A DNA stretch of 64,000 nt, from NCBI GenBank assembly GCA_037179385.1, contig CM074187.1, positions 248,001 through 312,000 on the forward strand. Reading direction: 5' to 3'. Numbering within the stretch: position 1 is the first letter of the stretch; every line of letters starts with the position of its first letter. A program made the position numbers and the translations under genes. Source of the DNA: Holothuria scabra. Lineage: Eukaryota > Echinodermata > Holothuroidea > Aspidochirotida > Holothuriidae. Of the stretch, positions 24,101-34,131 are shown piece after piece. The notes under the pieces were generated by a model. That model saw only the letters and a program-made list of their open reading frames with translations, did no database searches and was not told the origin of the DNA.

Positions 24101-27100
24101 GCCTTATAGTGCCATGCTGGCCAAGTACCTGATTGTACTTTGCAGTGAAAGGACAAGTTTTTCCAGGGAAAGATCTGTTGGAATTGTTTCAATATCCTCT
24201 ACCATTCTCAGGCTGGGTCTCTCCAAAATTGAACGTTTCTGGAGTAACTTGTTGCCTATGCAAAAAAATAACCGTGACGTGTGCTGCACAGTGTTGACAT
24301 TTCTTTTGCAAACCCTTCATTAATATCGGGAGGTCAGGAGTTTGGGTCCTGGCTGAGTCATACCAAAGACTTTGAAAACCGACCATTCTGCCACTGTGCT
24401 TGGTTCTCAGCATAAGCAATGGAGTAGGGAAAACATCCCAGTGAGCCACAAAAGGAAATTACGCCTGCGCCAGCTCAACTTGAACCAGTTGGTTGGAAAC
24501 TGGGCTGTAAAACTCCATCTAACCTAAGCTAATATTAATAACTGTTAAAAACTTATCAGATACTGTGCTTTATGGTTTGGTAAGTGATAGGAATTATATC
24601 TTTTAATGACATAATTTTAACTTGCAAAATAAAGCCCTCAGGAAAACTAATGTTACAGCTTGTCTTTAAAACAGGTTGCAAAACCAAAAATGAAATTAGT
24701 CATGTTTGGCTGGGTCCTCTGTCAATATCAAAAATGTGCACATTCAGCTCATGTTTATTTCCAATAAAAATGCAAAACTGAAATTTTTCTCTAGTTTGGT
24801 CAATTTTTAATGGATTTTGAAGGGAAAATATATATACTTTCCAGGTTTTCCATGCATTTTACACTAAATGCTGAACTTTGCATTTTCACATCAATACGCC
24901 TTTGAGATTCATTTTGCACATTCATTTTGCACCATACTTTTGCACAAATCTGTAAATAATATTTATCTTTTATCACATGGTCAAGTAAAGAGGTTACATT
25001 AAACATACCAATTCAAAGCCAGGTTCATTGTGGTAGGGTTTATCATTCATAAGTGACTGAATGGATATAAGTACACTAGAGAGACATTGTGCTGGTGTCC
25101 AGGCAGGGCCTTGCCATGTTCTGTAATAAACAGAGGTTAAGTAAAGGAAAAGATTACCATACGACCAATGATTAAGGGTGGGGGGGAGACTAACATTGAA
25201 TCCATTCTAGTGATTCTACCCAGGTTATTTATGTCTGTTTATAGTGACCACAAGTATGGAGTACATGTTTGCAAGACTTGTAACCCATCAAGTGACTTCA
25301 AAATTGAGCATTGAATAATCTTTTAATGAAGAGCTAGGATTACTCCAGAGGTAAAAACCATTCAAGTCAATGTCACTTCATTACTTTGAGCTAACTTCAG
25401 CAACCTCCTAACTGTAAAGCCTCATCATTTTATATGTCATTGTTATGTATTACACTGATCTTGTAACAGTAAATTTGCCATTTCAGAGACAAAAATACAG
25501 CCACATGAACTTACAGTAGTGTTTGCAGCATGTAAGTCAAGCTAAATTACAAATGAGGAGTGACCACAAATGGCCACTGTGATCACTTCACTGATAGTAA
25601 TAAGGCTAAATATACTTTTGGGGTTGACATACATAATATCGGGGTTTAATAAGTAACCCATCCGCCATGTAGATTGATAACTACATTATATCTATCATCC
25701 ATAAAACCAATGACATTAGTTTAGTTCAACAACAGACTCCACACATGTATACTTTAATATTGGAAAGTACTTCTTACCCTAGAATACTGAGACAAACTTT
25801 CCCACTATGGTATAAGTTGGGATTAAATCTCACTTTACAGTCTCCTGTGGTTAGAAGCTTCACACGGGGTGGTTTGTGCGGATAGTCTGGAGGAAATCGA
25901 ATCATAAAATGGAAGAATCCACCTTCGTAGGGGGTATCAAATGGACCAGTGATTAGGGCATGAACCTGGAAAGAAGGAAATATGTTCATGATGTAAGTTC
26001 TTAATGCATACCAGGCACTAATTATTAAGCTACTGGAAGCACAGAACTTCAGGTCACTCATTTTTGGCCACTTTGCTTCTTGAGACCCTTTCAAGTAATG
26101 TACAGGGTTCCCCTTTGCATTCCAGTGGTAAGGCTACCACAAAAGACAGCAATTTGATCACAATACTGGGGGAGGGAGGCAGAATTGCCTCATTTTCCAA
26201 AATGTACTGTGTAAAAAATTCAGTCAATGAGCTATTTTCCAAATATTGGGGGGTGGGAAGGGGTAATGATCCCCTGTCTCCCCCCCCCCCCCCCCAGCTC
26301 TCCCAGATTGCCACCTGCACTGTACTAGCTATTGAGAAAGTGATTGCTCTCCTTCCAAGTTGGTGTCAAAGATGACATCATTTTACTCAGGGAATAGAAA
26401 AACCTCATAACCTCTAGAAGCAAAGGTAAACCCTGCAAATAGATATTGAAACAGCACTTAAGCAGATAGCCTTCTTCAGCTCACTAGTGTTAAGACAACT
26501 GCAAGGAAGACATTTAGTAATTTGATCATGATGCGTTTATATGATTGAGTCCCCATTGTGGGTTGTGTTTTGTAGAATTAATGTACATCCACGATGTCTC
26601 CTACCTGCCATTGGAGGTGACTTTAAACCATATATTTGAAACTGAATGTGAACTTGAAGTATCATTTTGATCTAGGTGACACCATATAACACATGTGTTG
26701 GTGTGTTGTTAAATCCTACTAGCCTATAAGATTTTGTTGTACAATGTTTGGAGGCATTCTTCCACATCTTATCTTAACACATACCCATACTGTATTGTGC
26801 ACAAAGACCTGGGGTCTCAACTAGACAACCACAAAACTACTGGTATTAAAGTCAAAGTCACACCTCTGCAGCAAAAAAGCCAGCATTTTTTCTCAAAAAG
26901 TCATTAAACACACAAAGAATTTAAAGAATTTGGGCTATCAGGAACCTGCTTACAATGCATAGGACTAAATCCATTGAAATTATCTCCTTTTTATTTCACA
27001 ATAATGTATAAACACAATAGAACAAAAACATTTAACTTCCTGCGTCTTCAAAATACTAATTTTCACTTCCCCTTTTTATACAGTATGATGCAAAATAATG

Positions 27101-30100
27101 TTCATAAAGATATATAGAGGCTAATGATAATGCTATGTCACAGTATGTCATTTTTCAAATTTATGGACTATGGTTACTGCAGTTGCAGTAACTGTTGTCA
27201 TTTAAAACCATCATAATTTTATCAAAATTCTTCAGAAATTTAAAAGATGTTGAAAACTGGTGTTCCTAATATGTATCATACTTCCATTTATTATATCACT
27301 CAGTTTTCCTCCACTTTCATAGAGTTGAGACTGTTCACACTGTAGCAATATCATTGTAAGATTGTCCATACATAACAGATATACTGTATTTCTTACTGTC
27401 CACACTCAAAAGAGTAACGTCTTCAAGCTTGGATCCAGAGGTCTGCCTTTTAGGTCACAGAGCCCACTTTTTCCCTGTGTATCTTTTGGAAATTGGGACA
27501 TTCTCAATGGCCAACTAAAAACTTTAAAAGTACAGTACATTTACCTTGATGTTGAGATGCAAAAAAAAAAATCACATTAAAGGATGATTAACACCCAACA
27601 TTGTCCATGGGAAAATACCTCCCATATCTCTTTGTGTTGCAGATGTAGTTCGTAAAGTAATACATCTCACAAAGTTTGAAAGTCCTCTCCCCTTTTATAT
27701 TATCCTGGTACACCCTGTTTGGCAGTTTTTAGCACTTTCAGACTTCTTGTGTGAAGGACTTACAAGAAATTCTATACTATTGTTATTGCTATCCAAGATC
27801 CACCAGATCCACCCTATTGCTAGAGTACATCATAATTATTACTAAGTATATAAAGTGTGAATTTGACTGTGATTGCTATAGTGCTTTAGCATCTAACCAA
27901 GCATCTGCCACTGAAATGTAGCAGAGAAATGAATGAGACTTATGGCAAATACATAACTGGCAGGTATCTCCACATTGCTCAGAATCTTCTGTTTGTTTGG
28001 TTTATGTTCACCATCGTGTCTCTAGCTTCATTGTTTCAAACAGGTGACCTAACCACCCCTATTTAGTTCCACCCTGCCCCCTCATATTATCATCTTTATG
28101 CAACTTACCTCCTTTTCCCCATACTGTGCCTGCCCTTGTCAACTTCCAACTTGTCATTTTCCAGTTGGGTTTGCACCATGAAGTGAAAACTAAGATCATA
28201 CCTAAAAGAACCTGCTAAATTTGTGGAACTTGAGTAAAGGTGTATGCTCTAACACAGTTCTCTGAGTGTGAAGTGCCATCATCTTAGTACAGAAGAAAGG
28301 TACAGTAAAACCCACAGGCTACAGAGAACTTTCCCTGAAGCCAAGGCTTTGACTGTACACAGCTCACATGGAGCTACTTCAACTTCAACATAAACAGCTA
28401 TCTTCAAGAGTAGACTACAATACCTTTGTAATGTCTTCTTCCGGCACAACACACATCCCAGGAGGAGGGTCTGAAAAAATGTTCATAATATCTCTGAAAA
28501 GAAAAATTAATTTGTATCGATCATGGATCATTTACATACAAATCTACAATATAGCCTATAATGCAATTAACTGTACTTCCATTGGAAGTTTATGTCCATA
28601 CAAATGATACATTTGTGTAAGTTTCTTTGTGCTAATCATAACATAACATAACAAGTTAAAGGGCAAAGGAGGGTAAAAACCCCATAAGATGCCCTATAGA
28701 ACAGACCCAAAACCAACACCTAATCCAAACAAAGACTAAACAAACCCAATACAATCAGATCCTGCCACTGTCACAGTAACACTTGTCAATGTTAATCTTG
28801 AAGCAGTTGACTGAAGAGGAATTAACAACCCACTCAGGGAGCTTGTTCCACTCATTGACAACCCTATGAGAGAAACTGAACTTTCTGATGTCAAGTCTAG
28901 AGAAACATTTTACCAGCTTCTTATTATGGCCACGAACACGGGGATCAGCACAAATCTCTAAGTAGTTACAGTTAGATAGAGAATCATAACCAGAAAGGAA
29001 CTTGAAAACCTGCAGCATATCCCACCTAATCCTTCTTAACTCGAGAGAAGTAAGTCCAAGACAATTGAGCCTATCTTCATAAGGGAGATTACGCACATTG
29101 TGAATAAGCCGTGTGGCCCTCCTCTGAACCTGCTCTAAAATAAACTTGTCCTTTTCATAAAAGGGTTCCATACCTGCACAGCATAATCAAGATGTGGCAT
29201 AACCAACTGCTTATAAAGATTTAGCACAATATCTTTACTGAAATTGTTGAAATTCCACTTGATTAAACCACGCACCCTATTAGTCCTAGCAGCAGCTGCT
29301 GCGCACTGCCTAGAAGGTTTCAAATCGTTTGAAATGACAACACCCAAGTCTTTTTCAGAAGTCACATTACCTAGAACACTACCAGCCATGGTATACTTAG
29401 TTATGACCCAAAATCTTGGATCCAAAGTGAAGAACTTTGCATTTATCAGCATTGAAAGACATTTGCCAAGTCTGAGACCAAGTAACTAGCCTATCTAAGT
29501 CCCTCTGCAACAGAGAAGCATCCTTTCCATCATTAACATTCCTATAGAGCTTAGTGTCATCAGCAAACTTACTAATACAGGATGAGAGAGAGCAATCAAT
29601 ATCATTTATAAAAACTAGAAAAAGAATTGGGCCCAGAACAGAACCTTGTGGTACTCCACTTGTGACATCATTCCAAGAGGAGAAATTACCATTTACAACA
29701 ACCCTCTGGGATCTACCAAAAAGCCAAGACTTGATCCAGTCCGCACATCTCCCCTGGATGCCTAACTGATGCAATTTTACCATAAGTCTCCCTAATGGGA
29801 CTTTGTCAAATGCCTTTTGAAAATCAAGGTAAATGACATCAACACAATGACCCGAATCAAGAGACAAAGAGACATCTTCAAGAAAGCTAAGCAAATTAGA
29901 GACGCAAGACCTATTAGGCAGGAACCCATGCTGAGACAGAAGCAGTAAACCATTGTCTAAAAGATACTTAAGCATACAATCCTTAACCACAGACTCCATG
30001 ACTTTACATACAACACTGGTTAAACTAACAGGCCTGTAGTTACAAGGAAGGCTCTGACTCCCTTTCTTGAAAATAGGGGTTACATTCGCAATCTTCCAGT

Positions 30101-33100
30101 CAGCAGGAACAAAGCCGGAGTCCAGACATTTCTGAAAAATAATACACAGAGGAACGGACAAAATATCAGAACAATCGTGCAAAATGGCAGGATGGATCCC
30201 GTCCAGCCAAGGGGATTTGCTAGCCTTTAAACTCCTAAGTTTATTACGTACCAGTTCCTCAGAGAAAACAACATCATCCATGTGAATTGAACTGCTGGAG
30301 TCACCACCAATTCCCACTAGAGGAGACTCCTTGGTAAAAACAGAAACAAAATAATCATTCAACAAATTTGCCATATCTCGGTGGTCACTGACTTAAGTAC
30401 CCCTAATGTCTTCAAGAGGCCCAACACCCTCTTTAACTGTCTGTTTAGATCTAACATAGGCATGAAATGACTTAGGATTTATCTTAACCTCCTTTGCTAA
30501 CTTCCTCTCAAAATTGGCCTTAGTATCTCTAACCAAATCCTTCACAAGACATTCCTGATTCTTATAAACCACGTAGTCTGAAGAACTTCTACTATCCCTA
30601 TAGCGACGCCAACATTTATGCTTCTTCCTAGCTGCTCTGAGGACCTCCCTAGAAATCCATACTGGCCTATGATTACGAGAAGTTTTCTTGAGTGGAATAC
30701 ATAAACTTGAAGTCTCCAAAACAACCTCGCGAAAAACTTTCCAAGCGTCTTCAGGACCTAAGTGAGACAACCGAGCAGACCAGTCAATGGAAAGGTGCTC
30801 TTTAATCTGTTTAAAATCAGCCTTACTGAAATCCAGAACAAACTTACCACTACAGTTGGGTTTACTGCTATAACAAAGGTCAAAGCTTAAAAGATCATGA
30901 TCGCTAGACCCTATTTTACCAGAAGTGACAACATTCCTAACCAAATTATCCTCTGTGCTAAACACTAAGTCCAGACAATTAGCCCCACGAGTAGGAAAGA
31001 GAACATGTTGGGTGAAAAACCCATCAGACACCACCTCAAGGAAATCCCTTCCATGTGATCCACTTAAGTGAGAATGCCAATCAATATCAGGGAAATTAAA
31101 ATCCCCGAATACCACTGCCCTTTTGGAAGAGACCTTTCTAAAGCTACTGTATCAAACAACCTTTTGATTATTATCGGCACATGAATTTGGTGAACGATAG
31201 ATAATACCAATAACGAAGGGAGTACTATTCCCAACACCGAAGCTTAGTTCACACCACAAGCAGTTTGAAAACCCACCTGAAAACCTTTACAGAACAAATC
31301 ACCTCTGTTAACAAAAGTAGCCCAGGTATCCACAAACAGGTGTCCCCCTAGAGTGCACTCATTCCGCAGCCACTTATTCGAACTCTTAATTTTGCCCCAA
31401 TGCCCATTCCTGTCAAAACGTGGGAGAATACCACAGATAACACCCTTGCTACATGTTGACTTCAACTTATACAGCAATTCCCTGAACTTCGATCTTAGCA
31501 CAACTTGACTATCACAAGACAGGTTATTTGCACCCACCTGTACTGCTACTGCTTCCTCATCACCTACAATCGAATTAACTCCGGCTGAGACGTCCTCAAT
31601 TCATGCCCCAGGTAGGCAAACCCAGACCCTGTTCCTTTTGTCACCCCTACAGAATTCCCTATCCCTGTACCTTGTTATCGAGTCTCCCACACACAAAACC
31701 TTGCCTTTCGCTTTCTCACCCTCCCACAATCCTCCAGAAATACCAATTTCAGCCCTCCTGAATTCACTTTCAGACTCTTCAATAACCTCACTCAAAGGAA
31801 GTCCAGCAAAAGAATTATGAACTTCAATTGATGGCTTGGTTACAGACCCAATAGAGTTTTTGCCCCCCTTTGACCTAACTGTTACCCAATCGTTCGAGTT
31901 TTCAGAAGCAGCCAAAAGTCCTTCGAGTTCTTTAATTCTGTTACACTTTTGACAAACAAAAACAAAAGTCTCCTGTGATGCCTCTTCAAAAGTAACCCCT
32001 TTCAATCCCGAATTTGGAAACTCTGCCCACATGCCACACTCCTCGCAACAAATGAGTTGGTCTTCAGCCTTGTCTTCAGCCATGAATTGAAAGCAAAAAT
32101 CTAGGCTTGGAACAGCTAAACCTTACGAAATATCATTTGACACATCTTTCTCAAGCTTTTATTTTCAATAAAGCACAGTTGAAATCACTAAACTATACAG
32201 TAGGCCTACAAACTATCTTCTCTGTTCAGTGTGTGATTTGACCATTTCTGAATAAAATCCAGAATTTGAAAAATCAGTGGGATTACCACATTTTCTGCAA
32301 GACAACTAGTTTTGCCAGGCTACAACGTCGCCCTCAGGACAGCAATTTCCTTCCATTTCCTTCAAAAGCATGATTCCTTCAAAAGCATGATATACTGCAT
32401 CTTGGACAATTAGAGCATACTGTACCTGTCTCTTTAATCACTGGGCACTAGTAGAAAAGAGAAGCAAATCTCAGTGGTTCATTCCCATGCTGGCATAGGG
32501 TTCTTGTCTTCATGATGAGTCAATACGCTTCCTGATGAAACTTTAAACATATGGCATATTGCATAAGAAAGATTGCTACCTGGTTGGTGTTGCTGTACCT
32601 GTGTCACAGTATCAGATCATTTCAATAGTTCAACATACTGTAAAGAAAGAAATCTATTCACAAACACTTTTCAACCAAAATGGGTCACTTTCAGAAGATA
32701 CAGTTGGACTGTATTTCGTCCTGCAACAGCAAGTTGCAGGGAATAATTTAGTGTTCAAATTTTGCATAGCAATTCAGAGTTTTTTGGTAGATTTTATGGT
32801 AAAATAGTAAGAAACCCTATCTTTTTATGTACAAAATCTAGCTGTTATACAAAATTGTATTTGTGTAGCAATTCAACCATTTTGTGTAGCAAATTGCGAT
32901 GCCATACTGGATAAATTATTCCCTGAGTTGTCACTGCACAAATTATCAGATATAATGCCTCGCCTTCCTAAAAGTAACCTTTACGGGTTACATAGCTTTG
33001 TAGCTAGATGTTAAATTCTCACCTTTTTATTCTCAATAGAGAAGCCCTTTCCACTTTCTGTTGGTCCCAATCATCGCTTCTTTGTGGATCCCATGAGGCA

Positions 33101-33240
33101 AACATTTGTAAATCTGCAAGAGCTGTATTTACTAACTGGGCACTTCCACTGCTGGCTGATGCAAAAGATCCTTGAGTTTCATGGACAGTCACCTTAGCAA
33201 CATTGGATGTACTTGCTCCATTCGCTGTAGCTTGTGCCAT
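2994..33240 (-). CDS. UBE2Z: UBE2Z-family ubiquitin-conjugating enzyme E2, seven coding exons
   Basis: Seven coding exons join in frame: 33240-33023, 28493-28424, 25965-25778, 25120-25009, 22902-22787, 18183-18093 and 3134-2994. They total 936 bases, or 311 residues plus a TAG stop, and all introns are GT-AG. The N-terminal part has [10 protein letters not shown] followed by LLRIKRDIMNIF. Exon 3 carries [24 protein letters not shown], the RFNPN motif (N-P-N at 144-146 where most E2s have HPN) and catalytic Cys154 in KVCLSILG. Later exons carry [32 protein letters not shown] and DPFGARRG, then a short Ser/Asp tail. In vertebrates this E2 is charged by UBA6 with ubiquitin or FAT10; the same role is inferred here. 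The product is shorter than the 354-residue human long form, mainly at the N-terminus, so an upstream exon or start could exist. The ATG at 33240 has A at -3 and G at +4. Introns are loaded with mobile elements. Confidence 0.93.
4555..5320 (+). repeat. Diverged ~145-bp tandem repeat, array 1
   Basis: About five degenerate units share the order TTTGACCCC, TGACCTTTGACCT, CCGCCAAAAACAA, AACGCATCCACATACCAAAT, ATCCAAGC and GAGATATCGTGTTAAC. The copy at 5120-5132 keeps an exact TGACCTTTGACCT; other units have one or two changes there. The array stops inside a unit where the composite repeat starts. Confidence 0.85.
5394..7457 (+). repeat. Composite dispersed repeat, left part (copy A)
   Basis: 5394-5727 matches 54370-54700 at clearly more than background. 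Shared blocks include GTGTGGCTTGAAGCC and TACGATCAAATCTAGA. After a 1.57-kb insertion the homology resumes at 7317 and reaches CATGCCTTCAGC and GTATCG near 7457. It then breaks at a second insertion and continues at 14132. Confidence 0.75.
5736..7308. mobile_element. 1.57-kb non-autonomous DNA transposon with TIRs and 8-bp TSD
   Basis: The flanks carry GCCTGAGC at 5728-5735 and 7309-7316. The ends are inverted: GGCGGATGGTCTGGCAAGCT occurs near the left end and its complement near the right, preceded by ATAGTC-like tips. The inside has no credible transposase. The empty site is confirmed by the related copy at 54 kb, which lacks the insert. Confidence 0.8.
8387..8530 (+). mobile_element. GTAGCC-ended MITE, copy 1
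   Basis: The ends are GTGCATAGCC and GGCTATGC. Inside are GATTGTGTCAT, CTATTTTAGGTG, TTTTTTGCATTGCAAGGT and a C-homopolymer. Three more copies lie at 34547, 42433 and 56390. Confidence 0.65.
11941..12443 (+). mobile_element. TTAA-flanked MITE, family 1, copy 1 (interrupted)
   Basis: TTAA flanks both ends (11937-11940 and 12444-12447). The ends are inverted: AGGCCCAATTTTCTCATCCC at the left and, in complement, AGGGACAATCCTCGCACCCC at the right. Without the internal SINE it is 288 bases and aligns with the copy at 43277-43573. TTAA target sites are typical of piggyBac and Kolobok elements; no transposase is present, so it is non-autonomous. Confidence 0.85.
12130..12328 (+). mobile_element. 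SINE insertion with 16-bp target-site duplication
   Basis: AAGTTTTGGTACTCTG occurs at 12114-12129 and again at 12329-12344. The second MITE copy at 43 kb has this site once, so it is an unoccupied allele of the site. The 199-base insert contains TTTGGGACGTTAAGCTCC, GGAGCAGAATTCCTCC and an A-rich tail. The GGGACGTTAA block is common in invertebrate tRNA-type SINEs. The head seems 5'-truncated. Confidence 0.85.
14132..14600 (+). repeat. Composite dispersed repeat, right part of copy A
   Basis: Continues the repeat left at 7457. TATCGTTAAAAG, AATGGGTGTACTTCAATTGG, TGACACCCTCCCTCAATAAT and GCGGGGAATCCCCAAACTT match 54875-55300. The short terminal block GGCTAATCGCTGACAGCCCT at 15012-15031 also has a counterpart at 55305-55325, so 14600-15003 may be a further insertion. 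Confidence 0.75.
15032..15785 (+). repeat. 145-bp tandem repeat, array 2
   Basis: Five units have a measured spacing of 145-146 bases (GACCCCA-type anchors at 15109, 15254, 15400, 15545, 15690). Exact TGACCTTTGACCT lies at 15118, 15263, 15409 and 15554; the fifth unit has TAACCTTTGACCT at 15699. The period is not a multiple of three and frames are broken, so it is non-coding. Confidence 0.92.
15118..15566 (-). promoter_or_regulatory. Four DR1-type nuclear-receptor motifs, one per satellite unit
   Basis: On the minus strand each of the first four units reads AGGTCAAAGGTCA. This is the consensus direct repeat with one-base spacing bound by RXR, HNF4 and COUP-TF-type receptors. The motif is seen directly; binding or regulatory use is inference. 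Confidence 0.45.
15807..15867 (+). repeat. (CA)n/(CATA)n microsatellite
   Basis: Simple CACACA and CATACA runs directly follow the last unit of array 2. Reading frames across it are repeat artefacts. Confidence 0.9.
15868..18092. other. Unique-looking part of UBE2Z intron 6
   Basis: A/T-rich, with no long frame, no LINE motif and no clear repeat shared with the rest of the window. I see nothing beyond intron sequence. Confidence 0.5.
18093..18183 (-). CDS. UBE2Z: UBE2Z coding exon 6
   Basis: The acceptor TTTTTGTAG leaves a C that completes the split Arg codon. The exon then encodes [20 protein letters not shown] and [10 protein letters not shown], and ends at a GTATGT donor. The LDGQQM segment matches LQGQTM in vertebrate UBE2Z. 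A second AG four bases downstream gives the wrong frame and was discarded. Confidence 0.85.
19983..20669 (-). mobile_element. TTAA-flanked MITE, family 2, copy 1
   Basis: TTAA lies on both sides (19979-19982, 20670-20673). The ends AGGACTTCTGG and AAATGCCT match, inverted, the ends of the copy at 23223-23704. Shared internal blocks include AAATACCCCTGC, ATATTCCACAC and AGCATTACC. It sits in UBE2Z intron 5 with opposite orientation to copy 2. Confidence 0.75.
21355..22340 (+). repeat. Highly diverged copies of the 145-bp repeat, array 3
   Basis: Blocks such as GACCCCAGATAACC, TTGACCTCCATCAAAAACA, TATGCAAGCTTCCTAC and TTTACAAGATTTTCCA recur in the order seen in arrays 1 and 2, with many substitutions. 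They lie in UBE2Z intron 5. A G/C homopolymer interrupts the array at about 21465-21480. Confidence 0.7.
22787..22902 (-). CDS. UBE2Z: UBE2Z coding exon 5
   Basis: The acceptor is ATGACAG and the donor ACG/GTAAGG. It encodes [20 protein letters not shown] and then [18 protein letters not shown] with the first two bases of Arg. It aligns with the [19 protein letters not shown] segment of the vertebrate C-terminal E2 extension. Confidence 0.92.
23223..23704 (+). mobile_element. TTAA-flanked MITE, family 2, copy 2
   Basis: The element is flanked by TTAA at 23219-23222 and 23705-23708. The ends AGGCATATTCTAG and CCAGAACATGCCT are inverted repeats. The 482-base element aligns with 19983-20669 in reverse orientation. 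It lies in UBE2Z intron 4 and no coding capacity is seen. Confidence 0.82.
24325..24510 (+). repeat. tRNA-derived SINE-like repeat, copy 2
   Basis: GGAGGTCAGGAGTTTGGGTC resembles a tRNA B box region. AAGCAATGGAGTAG, GTGAGCCACAAAAGG and ACCAGTTGGTTGGAAACTGG follow, in the order seen at 640-810. It lies in UBE2Z intron 4. Confidence 0.5.
25009..25120 (-). CDS. UBE2Z: UBE2Z coding exon 4
   Basis: The acceptor is ATTACAG and the donor TTG/GTATGT. The 112-base exon completes Gly159 and encodes [20 protein letters not shown] followed by [17 protein letters not shown], the E2 helix 2 region. YHNEPGFE is diagnostic for UBE2Z rather than the short E2s. Confidence 0.93.
25778..25965 (-). CDS. UBE2Z: UBE2Z coding exon 3 (catalytic core)
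   Basis: The exon begins in phase 0 after TTCCAG and ends CTAGG before GTAAGAA, leaving two bases of Gly159. It encodes the E2 beta-sheet, the PPDYP turn, the N-P-N motif and the catalytic Cys154. This is the best conserved exon and the anchor for the gene call. Confidence 0.95.
25966..28423. other. UBE2Z intron 2
   Basis: A C-homopolymer lies at about 26279-26295 and a short A run at 27561-27570. Frames around the homopolymer are antisense shadows of low complexity. No repeat family shared with other parts of the window was recognised here. Confidence 0.5.
28424..28493 (-). CDS. UBE2Z: UBE2Z coding exon 2
   Basis: This 70-base exon is too short to appear as an open reading frame by itself. 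The acceptor ends TTTTCAG and the donor is AAAG/GTATTG. It encodes the rest of Arg73 and then [20 protein letters not shown] and ITK. This matches the E2 helix 1 to strand 1 region, including the conserved PPPGM. Confidence 0.9.
28755..31200 (-). pseudogene. CR1 ORF2: APE endonuclease and reverse transcriptase, fragmented
   Basis: Pieces in order: endonuclease end with [20 protein letters not shown] and SSDHDLL (31200-30393); reverse transcriptase (30374-29397, 325 residues) with [29 protein letters not shown] and FADDTKLY (about residues 270-277); then two overlapping pieces (29452-29135, 29171-28755) with [15 protein letters not shown] and [17 protein letters not shown]. Stops at the joins show pseudogenisation. 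The catalytic Asp pair is still present. Confidence 0.88.
31244..32083 (-). pseudogene. CR1 ORF1: zinc-finger-like domain plus SGNH esterase, frameshifted
   Basis: The first piece (32083-31601, 160 residues) has CCEECGMW and CQKC pairs at the N-terminus, suggesting a PHD/zinc-binding fold. It then has [13 protein letters not shown], the GDSI block I of SGNH hydrolases. After a frame break, 31537-31244 continues with GANNLS (family GxND block III with Asp replaced by Asn), [10 protein letters not shown] and LFVDTW. Esterase-containing ORF1 proteins are known in CR1 elements. The frame break and the missing block residue argue it is dead. Confidence 0.82.
33023..33240 (-). CDS. UBE2Z: UBE2Z coding exon 1
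   Basis: This exon encodes residues 1-72 plus two bases of codon 73. It ends AAAAAG before a GTGAGA donor. The first ~45 residues are Ala/Ser/Thr-rich and low in complexity, as in the N-terminus of vertebrate UBE2Z. The alignment becomes convincing from [13 protein letters not shown] onward. Confidence 0.88.
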
Positions 33241-34131
33241 AATTATTGAAGTTAGTTTCTTCCTTTAGTTAATAAAAAGGGGCAAAAATGTGCAGGTTAT
33301 TGTCAGCTATGCATATGCAAGTACTAACCTCTAATTGAGCTGCTCACTGATGCCAATCGACAAAAATACTGTAACATTAGTCACTTCTCAGTAAACTGAA
33401 TCAGGAGATGCACTGTTGAACAAGAGGCTGCTGTACTTCATCAAGAGGTGCCAATTTGCAAGACTTTGCAAATTTGCCAGAGGGCCAACTTGACTGGCCC
33501 CAGTGCAATGTAAGGACTTCAGAAGTGGGTCAAGCCTACTACCAAAACCTGCAAAGTGCACTGTCATGACACCAGGGAGCTCTGCAAATGAAGCTGGTTT
33601 AGGCCTAAGGTTAGTCCTAGCCAAACAAGCTACTTCAAATGGCAATGAGTGTGACTGTGCTTCGTTTGAAGTTATGAAGAGGCCAAACTGCTAACATTGG
33701 AGTAAGTTAGACGGTGATTTACTATAGTACGAATACTGAACTGTTAGTATCCAATATTTGTTCACTTGATGTTTAAGTTACTTACAGTCACAGGCTACAG
33801 GGCAGAGTGTACAGTTAACATAATAATAACAGTAGAAAGGCAGGCAGGCCTAATGTTAACGTCAGGCCCAACTTACCCTTTAGAAGGTTAGGGGCCCAGG
33901 GCCAGTACTAACGCGTTAGGTTACAATAGTGCGACAAGAACTTTCTCTACAGCCCGGGATGCGCCGATATTTCTGAAGCATTCAAGTTATTCTTCAAGTT
34001 CCGACAGAGTTATAAGATATAAAATCGTGTGAATTTGTTCAATCTACTGTAGTTTTGATTGCGGATTCCATCCACGAACTTCCGGCTTGTGAGCTCATTC
34101 AGTCGCTCCTTCGTTCAACAACAAATCAAAC
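33241..34131. other. Upstream flank of UBE2Z
   Basis: Contains no convincing coding sequence. It probably holds the UBE2Z 5' UTR and proximal promoter. Base composition becomes less A/T-rich towards 34080. Confidence 0.45.
34077..34084 (-). promoter_or_regulatory. ETS-type promoter motif CCGGAAGT
   Basis: The minus strand reads CCGGAAGT, the consensus ETS/GABP site typical of housekeeping promoters. It lies about 840 bases upstream of the UBE2Z ATG and 48 bases upstream of a plus-strand ATG at 34132. A TSS here, possibly bidirectional, is inference. Confidence 0.35.

Larger units (their letters stand above)
28636..32083 (-). mobile_element. CR1-type LINE in UBE2Z intron 1, near full length but decayed
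   Basis: Minus-strand order is ORF1 (zinc-finger-like N-terminus plus SGNH esterase), ORF2 (endonuclease then reverse transcriptase), 3' UTR, and a terminal (TTATG)n microsatellite at 28636-28652. Several stops and frameshifts break both frames, so it is inactive. Its orientation is that of UBE2Z. Reverse transcriptase sequence and the simple-repeat tail instead of poly(A) point to the CR1 group. The 5' end beyond 32083 is not resolved. Confidence 0.88.

Noticed and set aside
26064..26375. Overlapping frames of about 100 residues on both strands near exon 3 of UBE2Z
   Set aside because: They cross a C-homopolymer and simple G/C runs, match no family and lie in intron 2.
30542..30724. Extra frames overlapping the CR1 ORF2
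   Set aside because: Out-of-frame shadows of the endonuclease region.
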